From positions 558,001 through 622,000 of the forward strand of contig NZ_CP104164.1 of the NCBI RefSeq assembly GCF_029981845.1: a stretch of DNA of 64,000 nt. Reading direction: 5' to 3'. Below are positions 36,918 through 46,991 of the stretch, one piece after another (within the stretch, counting starts at the first letter, position 1; each line of letters begins with the position of its first letter). The stretch is from Candidatus Bandiella numerosa (GTDB lineage Bacteria > Pseudomonadota > Alphaproteobacteria > Rickettsiales > Midichloriaceae). The position numbers were made by a program, and so were the translations under genes. The notes beneath the pieces are model-generated. The model was not told the origin of the DNA. It ran no database searches and saw only the letters and a list, made by a program, of their open reading frames with translations.

Positions 36918-37739
36918 TTAACTATTTTTTTCAACTTCGCTTACTAATTTATCATTTCCTGCAATAACTCCTTCATATATATTTAGCTCTAAATCCTTTC
37001 CATTTAAGTCTCTAACCACACCACCGGCCTCTCTAATAAGTATTAGACCTGCAGCATAATCCCATAAATGTAACTTACCCTGGATCAATAAATTTATCCT
37101 ACCATCTGCTAAATATGCCATTTCTAATGCAGATGCTCCAAAGATTCTAATTTTACTATGCTTCAGGTGAATAAAATTTAAATATTTTTTCATTATAGCG
37201 TTGCTATTCGAATCATCATGAATAGCGCAAATTACCCTCTCGTAATCATTGTGAGCAGATACCTTTATTTTCCTTTGTATTCCCATGCTATCTATTAAAA
37301 AAGCTCCCATGTTCTTACCTGCCCAAAATATTTCATTGTTAACAGGATTACACACGACTCCCAATAAAATGCTCGACTCATCTTTAGTAATTTTTGCCAA
37401 AGCTACTGATATGCAAAAAAACGGCACCCCATGCATAAAATTAAATGTACCGTCAATAGGGTCTATTATCCATTTGTATTTCGTCTGATCAGAATTATCA
37501 TTTTTAATACTTTCCAAAATACCACTTTCCTCTGTGATAAAACTATACTCAGGTCTGCTTTTTTGTAAATGGTATATCAAGATTTTTTCTGCAGTTAAAT
37601 CTGTTTTAGTAACAAAATTTGCAACCCCTTTTTTGGAAATTTGCAATTTTTCAACTTCATAAAAATCTTTAGTGATTTTTACTGAGGCCTTTCTAACAGC
37701 TTCTAAAACAACATTTAAGTCTGCATTAAAATTTTTCAT
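36918..37739 (-). CDS. suhB: Inositol monophosphatase family protein (SuhB/CysQ-like)
   Basis: 273 residues from the ATG at 37739; the frame extends 37 codons further up, but those residues are hydrophobic and unlike the family start. Metal-binding motifs: ITEESG near residue 70, WIIDPIDGTFNFMHGVPFF near 90, and LHLWDYAAGLILIREAGG near 220. Members dephosphorylate inositol-1-phosphate or related sugars or nucleotides, and SuhB also acts in rRNA antitermination. Upstream of tadA in one transcript. Confidence 0.88.
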   Translation of the reverse strand: MKNFNADLNVVLEAVRKASVKITKDFYEVEKLQISKKGVANFVTKTDLTAEKILIYHLQKSRPEYSFITEESGILESIKNDNSDQTKYKWIIDPIDGTFNFMHGVPFFCISVALAKITKDESSILLGVVCNPVNNEIFWAGKNMGAFLIDSMGIQRKIKVSAHNDYERVICAIHDDSNSNAIMKKYLNFIHLKHSKIRIFGASALEMAYLADGRINLLIQGKLHLWDYAAGLILIREAGGVVRDLNGKDLELNIYEGVIAGNDKLVSEVEKNS

Positions 37740-37918
37740 TACATCTATTTTATTTACGGTTGAAACGATTATGAACAAAAATCTCAATAATTCAATTAAT
37801 AATTCGTTGTTATTTTTTCGCAATGGATTATTAATTAATATTACAATCATAGGATAATTTTCTAGTATAATAAAAAAAGGAATGATACGTTTCTAATATA
37901 ATTATTTTTGAGGTTTGT

Positions 37919-39268
37919 GTGCCTAGTGAATCAGAAATTTTAACTGCAATAGGAAATGGAGGGTTGATCGAAGGAATTGATCCGTTATACTACGCAGCAA
38001 TGCTAAGAATTCAATTAGAAGGAAAAAACCCTGTATTATGGGCTATTGATAATGGTAAAAAAATTGATGGCAAGGATCCATTATACTACGCCTTATTAAA
38101 TGAAGGTTTTGATGTAAATAAAAGCGTATTAGAGGCAGTACCAGAGGGTTACCAAATAAATGTGAGTGATGAAGTATCATATTCTGTTGAGGAATTCAAA
38201 ACAGAAGTAACTGATAGTATTACTAGCAAGCAGGATTTTGAAGGCTTAAATACCCAGGAATTAATAAAAATTGCTATTAATGGCAATTTTATGATAAATG
38301 GTAAATCTCCAATACAATATGCTATTGAAAATCATACTAATGGCCTTCAGCAGGGAGTTAAGATTATTCTTAAAGAACAAGGTCGCGATGATCAGCTAAA
38401 GGAATTTTACCAAAATCTTGCTAATAATCCTGCAGAAAATTCACAATTAATTGAACTTTTTGCCAATGAGTATAATGCGACAGGAAGGGGAAAAGAAAAT
38501 TTTGTGGAAGTTATGTGTCCTTTAGTTGAACAAGACATAGAAGTACCTGGTAGTTTAGTGGAGTTATATATAAAGGATAAACTTAAAGAGGAAATTCCAT
38601 CAATTGATAAGATACAAGAGAAACATAAGGAACAAGCTCTTTTCTCTGTGATTGATTTATATCTTGATGAATACACTAGTGATAAGGATAAGGAGAATCT
38701 TAAGGTAATGTATGAAAAATTAGCAAAGGATTTAAATTTAGACACGAAGAAACAAGATTCTGCGCTTGTTCAATTTGTTTCTGATCCTGAAGAGTGCGCA
38801 AACAAAATAAAGAATTTACTTAATAAGTTACCTAAACAAGATAAATCAGATTTAAACATAGAAGGTAGCGCTCAAAATATAGATTTAAAAAGCCTATATA
38901 AACAATATGACTTAGAGACACTTAAAAATCTTAATGACGTTGGTAATAAACTTGGAGAAATAGAACCCGAAGTTCAAAATTTTAGTATTGCAGGTAAAAT
39001 TGGTATTGGTATCGGTATTGCACTAGCTATAATCACAGTTATTCCTGGAATTATAATTGGAATTATAAAATTGGTGTCTGATAGTAACGCAAAGCAAGAG
39101 TTTAAAGATCAACAATCTGAAGCGTTGCAAGTAAATCAAGAATTAGATGGATTAGGCATTGTTAAGCCTCCTGCTGAAGGTGTTCAGGCTAATAGTGCAG
39201 GCGCTAAAAAATTTACTGAAACGGTTCTAAATATGCGATCGGCAAATACAAATGCTCATGGACATTAG
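37919..39268 (+). CDS. Unknown repeat protein with one C-terminal membrane segment, effector-like
   Basis: 449 residues from a GTG start with GAGG just upstream. The N-terminal part repeats a loose ankyrin-like unit: GNGGLIEGIDPLYYAAMLR, GKKIDGKDPLYYALLNEG, NGNFMINGKSPIQYAIENH. The middle is charged and helical. Residues about 360-390 are a glycine/isoleucine membrane segment (GIGIGIALAIITVIPGIIIG). No signal peptide. Such soluble-plus-hydrophobic architecture occurs among proteins secreted by intracellular bacteria, but that role is a guess. Monocistronic. Confidence 0.65.
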   Translation: MPSESEILTAIGNGGLIEGIDPLYYAAMLRIQLEGKNPVLWAIDNGKKIDGKDPLYYALLNEGFDVNKSVLEAVPEGYQINVSDEVSYSVEEFKTEVTDSITSKQDFEGLNTQELIKIAINGNFMINGKSPIQYAIENHTNGLQQGVKIILKEQGRDDQLKEFYQNLANNPAENSQLIELFANEYNATGRGKENFVEVMCPLVEQDIEVPGSLVELYIKDKLKEEIPSIDKIQEKHKEQALFSVIDLYLDEYTSDKDKENLKVMYEKLAKDLNLDTKKQDSALVQFVSDPEECANKIKNLLNKLPKQDKSDLNIEGSAQNIDLKSLYKQYDLETLKNLNDVGNKLGEIEPEVQNFSIAGKIGIGIGIALAIITVIPGIIIGIIKLVSDSNAKQEFKDQQSEALQVNQELDGLGIVKPPAEGVQANSAGAKKFTETVLNMRSANTNAHGH

Positions 39269-39442
39269 CAATGGGTAAGTAAATATACTCCCATAAGTAT
39301 TTAAGCACCATACACCTTTTGTTAGGTAGACAGCTTTATTGCATTTTAATTTTTTAACATATAATTAACCTAAGCTGGAGTTAAGATTACGTTACAAAAT
39401 GAAAATTTAGGGATAAAGAGAATGAATTAAGCTAAATAAATT

Positions 39443-39519
39443 TGGTGTTCCCGACGGGATTCGAACCTGTGACCTTTGGATTAGGAATCCAACGCTCTAT
39501 CCTGCTGAGCTACGGGAAC
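39443..39519 (-). tRNA. tRNA-Arg (anticodon CCT)
   Basis: Cloverleaf is complete on the minus strand: acceptor GTTCCCG/CGGGAAC, anticodon stem TTGGA/TCCAA around loop TTCCTAA, T-arm GGTTCGAATCC, and encoded CCA. The anticodon CCT reads AGG arginine codons. Stands between the repeat-protein gene and addA. Confidence 0.96.
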
Positions 39520-39591
39520 AAATTTCAGTATGTTAAGGCTACATGATAGGGTATTTATTAATAAATACAATAAATTTATATTTTTCAGCTA

Positions 39592-42500
39592 TTATAAGCA
39601 TATAAGCTCTTTTTGATAAAAACTTAATATTTTGCAACTAATTTTTTTGTTAGGATAAATATGAGAAATACATTGTTTATATATATCTAATTGCCTGCTA
39701 TACTCATCTGGTAGATTAGATTTGGAGAGTATTTTTGCTTTATCTGCTTTAATTTCAATAATTTCAATATTATCATCTTTCACAATTAACTTATCAATTT
39801 TCACAATAGTGTCGGTTTTAGCGGCTACATTATTTATACTCACTTCAGACAATACTTCATTTATAAAAATATCAGGAAATTTACAAATAATCTCTTTTGC
39901 AATTAATTTTATTTCTTCGATCTCCCTTTTAGGTATAAAATTAAATGAGCTATTATTAGCTAAATTTGCAATATAATTTGTAAAATTTTCCATAGGAATT
40001 TTGGATGCATCAGATAAAATTTGGTGTATGAAATTTCCTCTTGCTACTGAAAGATTTGAATATAGTTGATTTTCCAAAGAGGCAATTTCTTTTTTCTCAA
40101 TATTTTTCACAATATAATCCTCCTTAAAGTAAGAAGGTAATTCACAATTTTCCAAAACTAAATCTACATCTTTAAAGTGCTTTTGATCAGATATGCCAAG
40201 CTCAAAATATTTTACAAAATTATCCGCTAGTATAGTTTTTGCAATACTATACCAGCTATCTTTTTTATTACCACTTTCTCCAAAAATGTATAATTCATCT
40301 TCGGCACGAGTCATTGCAACATATAGTAGCCTTAAACTTTCCTGTTTTAATTTTACTTTTCGCTGATTTATAATCTCCTTAATTGTATGATTTTTATACT
40401 CATTAACATTTGGTATTATGAGTTTTTCATTATGCCAAAAGAAATTTTCATGTGGCATATTTTCTGAATCCCCCGCATCTGCCAAAATTATTATAGGTGC
40501 TTGCAGTCCTTTTGCAGCGTGCACAGTCATTATTTTAACACCTTCCGAATTATTATTATTAACATTGATATTTGAATTATACTGTAGCCAATTCAAAAAA
40601 ACTTCTTTGTCGCCTAGGAGTTGTTTTTCAAATTCTAAAATTTTATCTAAGAAAATATCAATTATTTCTTGGCAATTAGTTCCAAATTCGTGAAAAAATT
40701 TACTTATAAATTTATTTCTATATAAAACGTTAGTATAAAAATCATACAACGATTGATTTTTGCAGCATTCTTCAAGTTCTTTCAATAAATTTGATGTTTC
40801 AGGATATAGATTCTGTAGTCTGCTAAAAACGTTTTGCTCTCCTCTATTGTAGGATATATTAAAAATTTGCTCTTCTGTGAAATTAAAAAACGCCGATTTT
40901 AAAAGACATATTAAATTAAAATCATCATCAGGCAACAGGAAAAATTTAATAATAGATAGCAAATCAAGAATGATAATATCATCACTAAAATTTATTTTAT
41001 TTTCTTCAGATATAGAAATACTGTTCTGTTTTAGAGTTTGGATTAGGCATTTCATTTTTTCAGATCTTTTACGAAATAATATCATTATGTCTTTGTGCAT
41101 AATTTTACTATCAGTACGATCTTGATTTAATAAATGAGATATGAAATTTGCTATTTCTTCTGCATTTGATAATTTATTATCAATAAAATCAGCATTTTTC
41201 TCAGGGATTTTCCAGCATTTTTTTTCTCTAGGTTTTTTATTAGTTTGAGTGGAATGTTCAATTACCTTAACTATTCCATTTCCTTTTTTTATTGCTATAT
41301 GATTTAATTTATTAACAAAATCTATAGAATTAAAAATTTTGTCAACAGCTTCCAATATTTCTTTTTTTGAACGAAATGAATGACTTAATTCTAAACATTC
41401 CCAAGGCTTAGATACGTTTTTTAACTCCGTTTTATAAAATTGATTTATTGTTAAAAAATATTCAGGGTCAGCGCCTTGAAACCCATAAATTGATTGCTTA
41501 TAATCTCCTACAATAAAAATTGAAGAGTCAAAATTATAAGTGCTTTTGATAATTTTTTGTAATAAGGTCCATTGCGCTTTACTTATATCCTGAGCTTCAT
41601 CAATTAAGATATGTGAAAAAGACAAATTAAGTGAATATAATAAAATTTCTGAATCCCCAGCTTCATTTAATATTTCTAAAGTTTGAATTACTAAATCATC
41701 ATATTCTAAATATCCTAATTTACCCTTTAACTCTTCATATTTACGAATAACCTCATTTAAAATTATAATTAAACATTCCATAAATTGCGCTTGTTCATAG
41801 GAGGATTTTTCCTCAAGAAATTCAATAATTCTGATTTGTTCTTTTTCACATTCTTTAATTAAATCTTTGTTCCTATCTCTAAATTGCTTGTTAAAAAGTC
41901 TTTTACTCGCAGTTAGACTTTTTGTTAAAAAGCAGTCAAAATATTTCGTCAAATTATCATTTTTAAACTGGCTGTCACCATTAAGCCATAAGTGCATCAT
42001 GTTTATGTACTCCTCATCCTTATTTTCTGCTACTAGAAATTTTAATCTTTGCGGAGTGTTTGAGATAAATTTATTAAACAAATCATCATAGCATGTTGCC
42101 CTTTCACTGTTATAAAAGTCATACTGCTCATTTATTAAATCCATTATCGAATATTGCGAATTGATGAATTGGTAAATTTCTTGCTTCTGGGAAATGATAT
42201 CGCTAATCAGCTGCAACAAAGTGTAATAATCATATTTTTTTGCTAAACTGCCAATGGAAAAATCAAGTTCAGGTTTGCTTTTTGAAAGGTTTATTACACC
42301 TTCCAGTGCAATTTCGATTAATCTTCTCCTATTGTATTCATCAATAATTTTAAGATTTTCTAATTTGTCCTCTTGTATAAATTGTGATTGATTTAATATA
42401 TCAACACATAATGAATGCAAAGTTTGTATTCTGATTTTATCAAAACTATTTAGATATGTATTATATAGCTCTTTTGCCTTAAATATTTGAGATTGATTGA

Positions 42501-42789
42501 TGTCTCTTTCAAACATATTTTTAATGTACTTTTTAAGCTCCTCATCACTATACAAATGCCATTTTTTAAATTCATCTTTTAGTCTATTTAGCATTTCTCC
42601 TATAGCAACATTAGTGAATGTAATGCATAATATATTCTCAATTTGCTCACCATCTAAAAGCAATCGTAATATTCTATCTATTAATGTTTTGGTTTTTCCA
42701 GTGCCTGCTGATGCGCTGAGATATATATTGTTTTTTGGATCAGATGCTTTTCTTTGTATATTTAGCGAATTTAAAATATCTTGATTCAT
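39592..42789 (-). CDS. addA: Double-strand-break repair helicase-nuclease AddA
   Basis: UvrD-like helicase of the AddAB complex that resects DNA ends for recombination. 1065 residues from the ATG at 42789; a TTG six codons earlier is possible. Walker A YLSASAGTGKTKTLIDR, DEAQDISKAQW near 400, TVHAAKGLQAPIII near 745, and LLYVAMTRAEDELYIF near 800. The C-terminal PDDEXK nuclease is seen as KIDKLIVKDDNIEIIEIKAD near 1010. The partner addB is not in the window, although the two genes usually adjoin. Confidence 0.92.
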   Translation of the reverse strand: MNQDILNSLNIQRKASDPKNNIYLSASAGTGKTKTLIDRILRLLLDGEQIENILCITFTNVAIGEMLNRLKDEFKKWHLYSDEELKKYIKNMFERDINQSQIFKAKELYNTYLNSFDKIRIQTLHSLCVDILNQSQFIQEDKLENLKIIDEYNRRRLIEIALEGVINLSKSKPELDFSIGSLAKKYDYYTLLQLISDIISQKQEIYQFINSQYSIMDLINEQYDFYNSERATCYDDLFNKFISNTPQRLKFLVAENKDEEYINMMHLWLNGDSQFKNDNLTKYFDCFLTKSLTASKRLFNKQFRDRNKDLIKECEKEQIRIIEFLEEKSSYEQAQFMECLIIILNEVIRKYEELKGKLGYLEYDDLVIQTLEILNEAGDSEILLYSLNLSFSHILIDEAQDISKAQWTLLQKIIKSTYNFDSSIFIVGDYKQSIYGFQGADPEYFLTINQFYKTELKNVSKPWECLELSHSFRSKKEILEAVDKIFNSIDFVNKLNHIAIKKGNGIVKVIEHSTQTNKKPREKKCWKIPEKNADFIDNKLSNAEEIANFISHLLNQDRTDSKIMHKDIMILFRKRSEKMKCLIQTLKQNSISISEENKINFSDDIIILDLLSIIKFFLLPDDDFNLICLLKSAFFNFTEEQIFNISYNRGEQNVFSRLQNLYPETSNLLKELEECCKNQSLYDFYTNVLYRNKFISKFFHEFGTNCQEIIDIFLDKILEFEKQLLGDKEVFLNWLQYNSNINVNNNNSEGVKIMTVHAAKGLQAPIIILADAGDSENMPHENFFWHNEKLIIPNVNEYKNHTIKEIINQRKVKLKQESLRLLYVAMTRAEDELYIFGESGNKKDSWYSIAKTILADNFVKYFELGISDQKHFKDVDLVLENCELPSYFKEDYIVKNIEKKEIASLENQLYSNLSVARGNFIHQILSDASKIPMENFTNYIANLANNSSFNFIPKREIEEIKLIAKEIICKFPDIFINEVLSEVSINNVAAKTDTIVKIDKLIVKDDNIEIIEIKADKAKILSKSNLPDEYSRQLDIYKQCISHIYPNKKISCKILSFYQKELICL

Positions 42790-42878
42790 TCGTTTTGCTT
42801 CAATCAATCAAATGTGTACTTGCAATAACTGAAGTTAGCATTTAAATTATCAAGCGTACAACAAATAAACTATATTAA

Positions 42879-43898
42879 ATGGTTAAAGTTAATATTGCAA
42901 TTAATGGAATTGGCAGAATAGGAAAGAATGTTTTTAGAAGATATTTTGAAGATAGATATGAAAATTTAAATTTAGTAGCCATCAATCTTGGTGAGTCTAA
43001 TGTGCAGTCTAAGTTGCATTTATTGAAGTACGATTCTATACATGGAACTTTTAATAGTATCAAGAAAATAGAAGAAAACAAAATTTTTGTACAAGAGCAA
43101 TCAGTAGAAATCATTAAGGAAAGGAATATAAAGAATATTAATTGGAAGAATTACAATGTAGATTTAGTTTTAGAATGCACTGGAACTTTTAATAGTAAGG
43201 AATTATCATCACAACATATTGAGCAAGGCGCTAAAAAAGTTTTGGTATCAGCACCTTGTGAAGGGGCTGATAATACAATAATTTTAGGAGTAAATCATGA
43301 CAAGCTCACTTCAGAGGACAAAGTTATTTCAATTGGTTCGTGCACAACAAATTGTTTAGCACCTATTGCAAAAATTCTTGATGAAAATTTTGGCATTAAA
43401 AGTGGCTTCATGACCACTATTCATTCATACACTAACGACCAGAGAATAATTGATGGTGGACATAATGATTTAAGAAGGGCTAGAGCCGCTGCTATGTCAA
43501 TAATTCCTACTACCACAGGGGCTGCAAAATCAATAGGATTAATTCTTCCTAATTTGAAAGGGAAATTAGATGGTGCGGCAGTAAGAGTTCCAACTCCAAA
43601 CGTTTCAATGATTGATTTTAGTTTTATTTCGAATAAAGATATATCTGTTATGGAAATAAATGAGGCTATGAGACAAAATTCAAAAGATAATTACAAAGGA
43701 ATTGTAGACATTGCCGAGGATGAACTTGTTTCAACCGATTTTAATCATACGACAGCTAGTGCAATTTTTGACATTGGTGAAACAAAAGTTATAAATAAAA
43801 ATTTTGGTAGGGTAGTTGCTTGGTATGATAATGAATGGGCATTTTCATGTAGAATGCTAGAAGTTGCAAACTTAATGGCTAAAGGCTTTAAGGTATAA
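42879..43898 (+). CDS. gapA: Glyceraldehyde-3-phosphate dehydrogenase
   Basis: Interconverts glyceraldehyde-3-phosphate and 1,3-bisphosphoglycerate. 339 residues. GIGRIGKNVFRR binds the dinucleotide, the catalytic cysteine lies in SIGSCTTNCLAP near residue 154, and NDLRRARAAAMSIIPTTTGA follows. After strand two the sequence is VAINLGES, lacking the usual Asp after Asn that favours NAD over NADP, so cofactor preference may differ. First gene of gapA-pgk-queC-queF, 6 bases before pgk. With tkt at 61 kb it can feed sugar phosphates to PRPP. Confidence 0.96.
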   Translation: MVKVNIAINGIGRIGKNVFRRYFEDRYENLNLVAINLGESNVQSKLHLLKYDSIHGTFNSIKKIEENKIFVQEQSVEIIKERNIKNINWKNYNVDLVLECTGTFNSKELSSQHIEQGAKKVLVSAPCEGADNTIILGVNHDKLTSEDKVISIGSCTTNCLAPIAKILDENFGIKSGFMTTIHSYTNDQRIIDGGHNDLRRARAAAMSIIPTTTGAAKSIGLILPNLKGKLDGAAVRVPTPNVSMIDFSFISNKDISVMEINEAMRQNSKDNYKGIVDIAEDELVSTDFNHTTASAIFDIGETKVINKNFGRVVAWYDNEWAFSCRMLEVANLMAKGFKV

Positions 43899-43904
43899 TG
43901 GAAT

Positions 43905-45098
43905 ATGAATACAATAAATTTAAAAAATATAAGTGATATTAGCTTAAACGATAAAAAGATTTTTTTAAGATGTGATTTAAATGTCCCATTTGATGATAAC
44001 CAAATTTTGTTGGACGATACTAGAATTAATAATATCGTACCTACAATTCAATATTTGTTACAAAAAAATGCAAAAGTGATTATAGCAAGCCATTTTGGCA
44101 GACCTAATGGAGAATACAAAGAAGAATTATCATTAAAAAAATTGATTCCATATTTAGAAGAGTATCTAAAAGTTAAAGTTATATTTATAAAAGACATATT
44201 GTCAGAGAATAGCATAGCTATTGCTAATGATTTAAAAAATGGGGAAATAATATTACTAGAAAATCTTCGATTTTATAAGGGAGAACAATCAAATGATACG
44301 CAATTTGGACAAAAATTAAGTCAATATGCAGATATTTATGTAAATGATGCTTTTTCATGTTGTCATAGAGAACATGCGTCTATTGATGCTATAACACAAT
44401 TTCTTCCTTCGCACGCAGGTTTTTTGCTTACAAATGAATTGAGAAATTTAAATTACGTCTTTAGCAAAAACAGCAGACCTCAGGCATTAATTATAGGTGG
44501 CAAAAAAATTTCAACAAAGATTCGAATATTGGAGCACTTAGCAAATAAAATGGATAAGGTGTTTATTGCAGGCGCTATGGTTAATAATTTTCTGAAGGCT
44601 TTGGGTTATGAAATAGGTACTTCGTTTTATGAAGTAGATTATGTTGAGCATGCTAAAAACATATACGAAAAATATAAAGAAAAAATAATACTTCCTAATG
44701 ATTTTGTGGGAAAAAATGAGAATAATAAGCTATTTATTAAAGATATAGGAGATATATCACCTGGAGATTGCATGCTAGATATTGGATCAAGTAGTTGTCA
44801 AAAATTATGTGACATTATTAAAAATTCAAAAGCTGTAATATGGAATGGACCAATAGGATTTTATGAGGAACAACAATTTGCTATTAGCAGTTTGTATATT
44901 GCAAGGTCGATAGCTTATCACACACAAAAAAATAATATTATAAGTGTTATTGGAGGTGGTGATGCCGTAGCTGCTGTTAAGCTATCGGGATTGCAAGACT
45001 GTTTTTCATATATTTCTACTGGAGGTGGAGCTTTTTTAGAATTGCTTGAAAAAGGGGATTTAATAGGATTTAAAAACTTGAAAAGCAAAGAAACATGA
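43905..45098 (+). CDS. pgk: Phosphoglycerate kinase
   Basis: Phosphoryl transfer between 1,3-bisphosphoglycerate and ADP. 397 residues, normal length. Substrate region LRCDLNVPFDDNQILLDDTR, SHFGRPNG, VNDAFSCCHREHAS, and the nucleotide end GGGDAVAAVKLSG with ISTGGGAFLELLEKG. Its stop overlaps the queC start by 4 bases (ATGA). Confidence 0.97.
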   Translation: MNTINLKNISDISLNDKKIFLRCDLNVPFDDNQILLDDTRINNIVPTIQYLLQKNAKVIIASHFGRPNGEYKEELSLKKLIPYLEEYLKVKVIFIKDILSENSIAIANDLKNGEIILLENLRFYKGEQSNDTQFGQKLSQYADIYVNDAFSCCHREHASIDAITQFLPSHAGFLLTNELRNLNYVFSKNSRPQALIIGGKKISTKIRILEHLANKMDKVFIAGAMVNNFLKALGYEIGTSFYEVDYVEHAKNIYEKYKEKIILPNDFVGKNENNKLFIKDIGDISPGDCMLDIGSSSCQKLCDIIKNSKAVIWNGPIGFYEEQQFAISSLYIARSIAYHTQKNNIISVIGGGDAVAAVKLSGLQDCFSYISTGGGAFLELLEKGDLIGFKNLKSKET

Positions 45099-45784
45099 AA
45101 AATGCTATCGTATTACTGAGCGGTGGATTAGATTCTTCCACCATGCTTGCTATCGTTAAGGAAAAGGGATATAACACCTATTGCATAAGTTTTGACTATG
45201 GTCAAAAGCAATCAATTGAATTACAATTTGCTAAAAAAGCCAAAGATGCGATTGCTCCAAAAGCCATGCATATGATTGTGAAAATTGATTTGAAAATTTT
45301 TGGCAAATCTGCAATTACTGGTGATATTGAGGTACCTAAACATAGAACTGAAGCTGAAATTTTAAGCGGTATACCTGTAACGTATGTGCCAGCTAGAAAT
45401 ACAATATTTTTATCTTATGCATTAGCGTATGCTGAAGTCTTGCCTGCTAATGATATATTTATTGGTGCAAATATACTTGATTATAGTGGTTATCCCGATT
45501 GTAGGCCAGCTTATATAGAAGCATATAATACACTTGCAAATTTGGCTTTATCAAGGGCAGTGCAAGGAGAAAAAATCACGATTCATACACCTCTTCTGCA
45601 ACTTAATAAAACTCAAATAATCGAGGAGGGATTGAGATAGGGAGTAGATTATTCAAATACTTTTTCTTGTTATAGCCCATCTATTGATGATCACGCTTGC
45701 GGAGGATGTGATGCATGCACTCTAAGACTTAATGCATTCAAAAGTATGAAACTAGAAGATCCAATAATATACTGTAGGAGGTAA
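45095..45784 (+). pseudogene. queC: 7-cyano-7-deazaguanine synthase QueC interrupted by an amber codon
   Basis: QueC makes preQ0 from CDG, ATP and ammonia in queuosine synthesis. The first 181 codons are intact: LLSGGLDSSTMLAIVKEKGY (ATP loop), VPARNTIFLSYALAYAE. Then TAG at 45638 stands where the family has Leu (GLR-stop-GVDYS; a TTG-to-TAG change would explain it). The same frame continues GVDYSNTFSCYSPSIDDH and CGGCDACTLRLNAF to TAA at 45784, giving the normal 229 residues. The stop removes all zinc-binding cysteines, so the product should be inactive unless the stop is read through. Everything else looks undamaged. Confidence 0.88.
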
Positions 45785-45791
45785 TTTTATG

Positions 45792-46598
45792 ATGGCTGAT
45801 TTGTCACCACTTGGAAAAAAATCTACTTATGTAGATGAATATGATAATTCATTGATATTCCCTATTGAAAGGGCGACAAAAAGAAAAGAAATTGGAATTA
45901 ATAAAAAGACGCCTCCATTTTATGGTTATGATATTTTTAATGCATATGAGCTCTCCTGGCTAGCACTGAATGGTAGGCCAGAAATCTCTACTGCAGAAAT
46001 AATATATTCATGTAGGTCAGAGTATTTAGTGGAATCTAAATCCCTAAAATTATATCTAAATTCATTTAACAATACTGTTTTTAATTCTTTAAATCACGTA
46101 GAAGAAACTATTAAATGTGATTTATCAAATAAACTAAAAACTGATGTATTGGTAAAATTAATTGATATTAATAAACAAATTATTTCATTTTTGCCTGAGG
46201 GCGAAAATATTGATGAATACTATAATCAAAACTCTATCGATCCCACTATTGGCACTATCAATGGAATAACTGTTAAAAATGAGAAAATATATAGTAATTT
46301 GTTAAAATCCAATTGTCCTGTAACCTTTCAACCAGATTGGGGAACATTGATGATTATTTACACGGGACCTAAGATCAATCGTTTTACCCTTTTAAATTAT
46401 ATTCTTTCATTAAGAAATTTAAACGAATTCCATGAGCAATGTATAGAAAAAATATACATGGAAATAGACAAAAGGTGCAGGCCAGATTATTTACAGGTTT
46501 ATGGGAGATACACTAGAAGAGGTGGGATAGATATAAACCCTTATAGATCGACAATGGATTATCCAGTACCTGCAAATATTAGAACCTTTAGACAATGA
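45792..46598 (+). CDS. queF: NADPH-dependent 7-cyano-7-deazaguanine reductase QueF (long type)
   Basis: Reduces preQ0 to preQ1, the next steps after QueC. 268 residues, the two-domain YqcD-like type. Substrate motif ESKSLKLYLNSFN near residue 80, catalytic Cys in NCPVTFQPDWGT near 175 with the Asp seven residues on, and the end RYTRRGGIDINPYRS. AGGAGG at 45776 overlaps the queC end and suits the ATG at 45792. Intact even though queC is broken, which could mean that the loss is recent or that preQ0 is obtained elsewhere. Confidence 0.94.
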   Translation: MADLSPLGKKSTYVDEYDNSLIFPIERATKRKEIGINKKTPPFYGYDIFNAYELSWLALNGRPEISTAEIIYSCRSEYLVESKSLKLYLNSFNNTVFNSLNHVEETIKCDLSNKLKTDVLVKLIDINKQIISFLPEGENIDEYYNQNSIDPTIGTINGITVKNEKIYSNLLKSNCPVTFQPDWGTLMIIYTGPKINRFTLLNYILSLRNLNEFHEQCIEKIYMEIDKRCRPDYLQVYGRYTRRGGIDINPYRSTMDYPVPANIRTFRQ

Positions 46599-46616
46599 TT
46601 CGTTACTTTGATAAAA

Positions 46617-46991
46617 ATGAAATTATCTAATTACCAGATTGGATTAAATGCTGAAATTATCACAAGTAATTATTTAAAAAATAAAGGATATAGTATCTTA
46701 AAACATAGGTATAAAACAATATATGGTGAAATTGATTTAATAGCATCTAAAGATGATTTATTGATATTTGTTGAGGTAAAAAATAGAAAAACCATCCCTA
46801 ATTACGATATTATACTGAATAAACAGAAAACTAGATCTTGTGAAGTTGCAATGTATTTTCTATCCCAATATCATCAATTTAAAAATTTTCAGATGAGATT
46901 TGATTGTTTTTTGATTGATAAATATGGTAGATTTAAATATATAGAGAATGCATGGGGAGTGAGTGAAAGCCAATTAATGGGAGTTTTATGA
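46617..46991 (+). CDS. yraN: YraN family (UPF0102) endonuclease-fold protein
   Basis: 124 residues from the ATG at 46617. Shows the Holliday-junction-resolvase-like fold motifs: GLNAEIITSNYLKNKGY and then YGEIDLIASKDDLLIFVEVK (E-x-D ... E-x-K). Family function is uncertain, probably nucleic-acid related. Lies between queF and murD and overlaps the latter by 4 bases. Confidence 0.85.
   Translation: MKLSNYQIGLNAEIITSNYLKNKGYSILKHRYKTIYGEIDLIASKDDLLIFVEVKNRKTIPNYDIILNKQKTRSCEVAMYFLSQYHQFKNFQMRFDCFLIDKYGRFKYIENAWGVSESQLMGVL

Noticed and set aside
45638..45640. Genome-wide reassignment of TAG
   Set aside because: Other genes end normally in TAG (for example pyrE, tkt, the HTH-independent popZ gene), so the queC stop is a local change.
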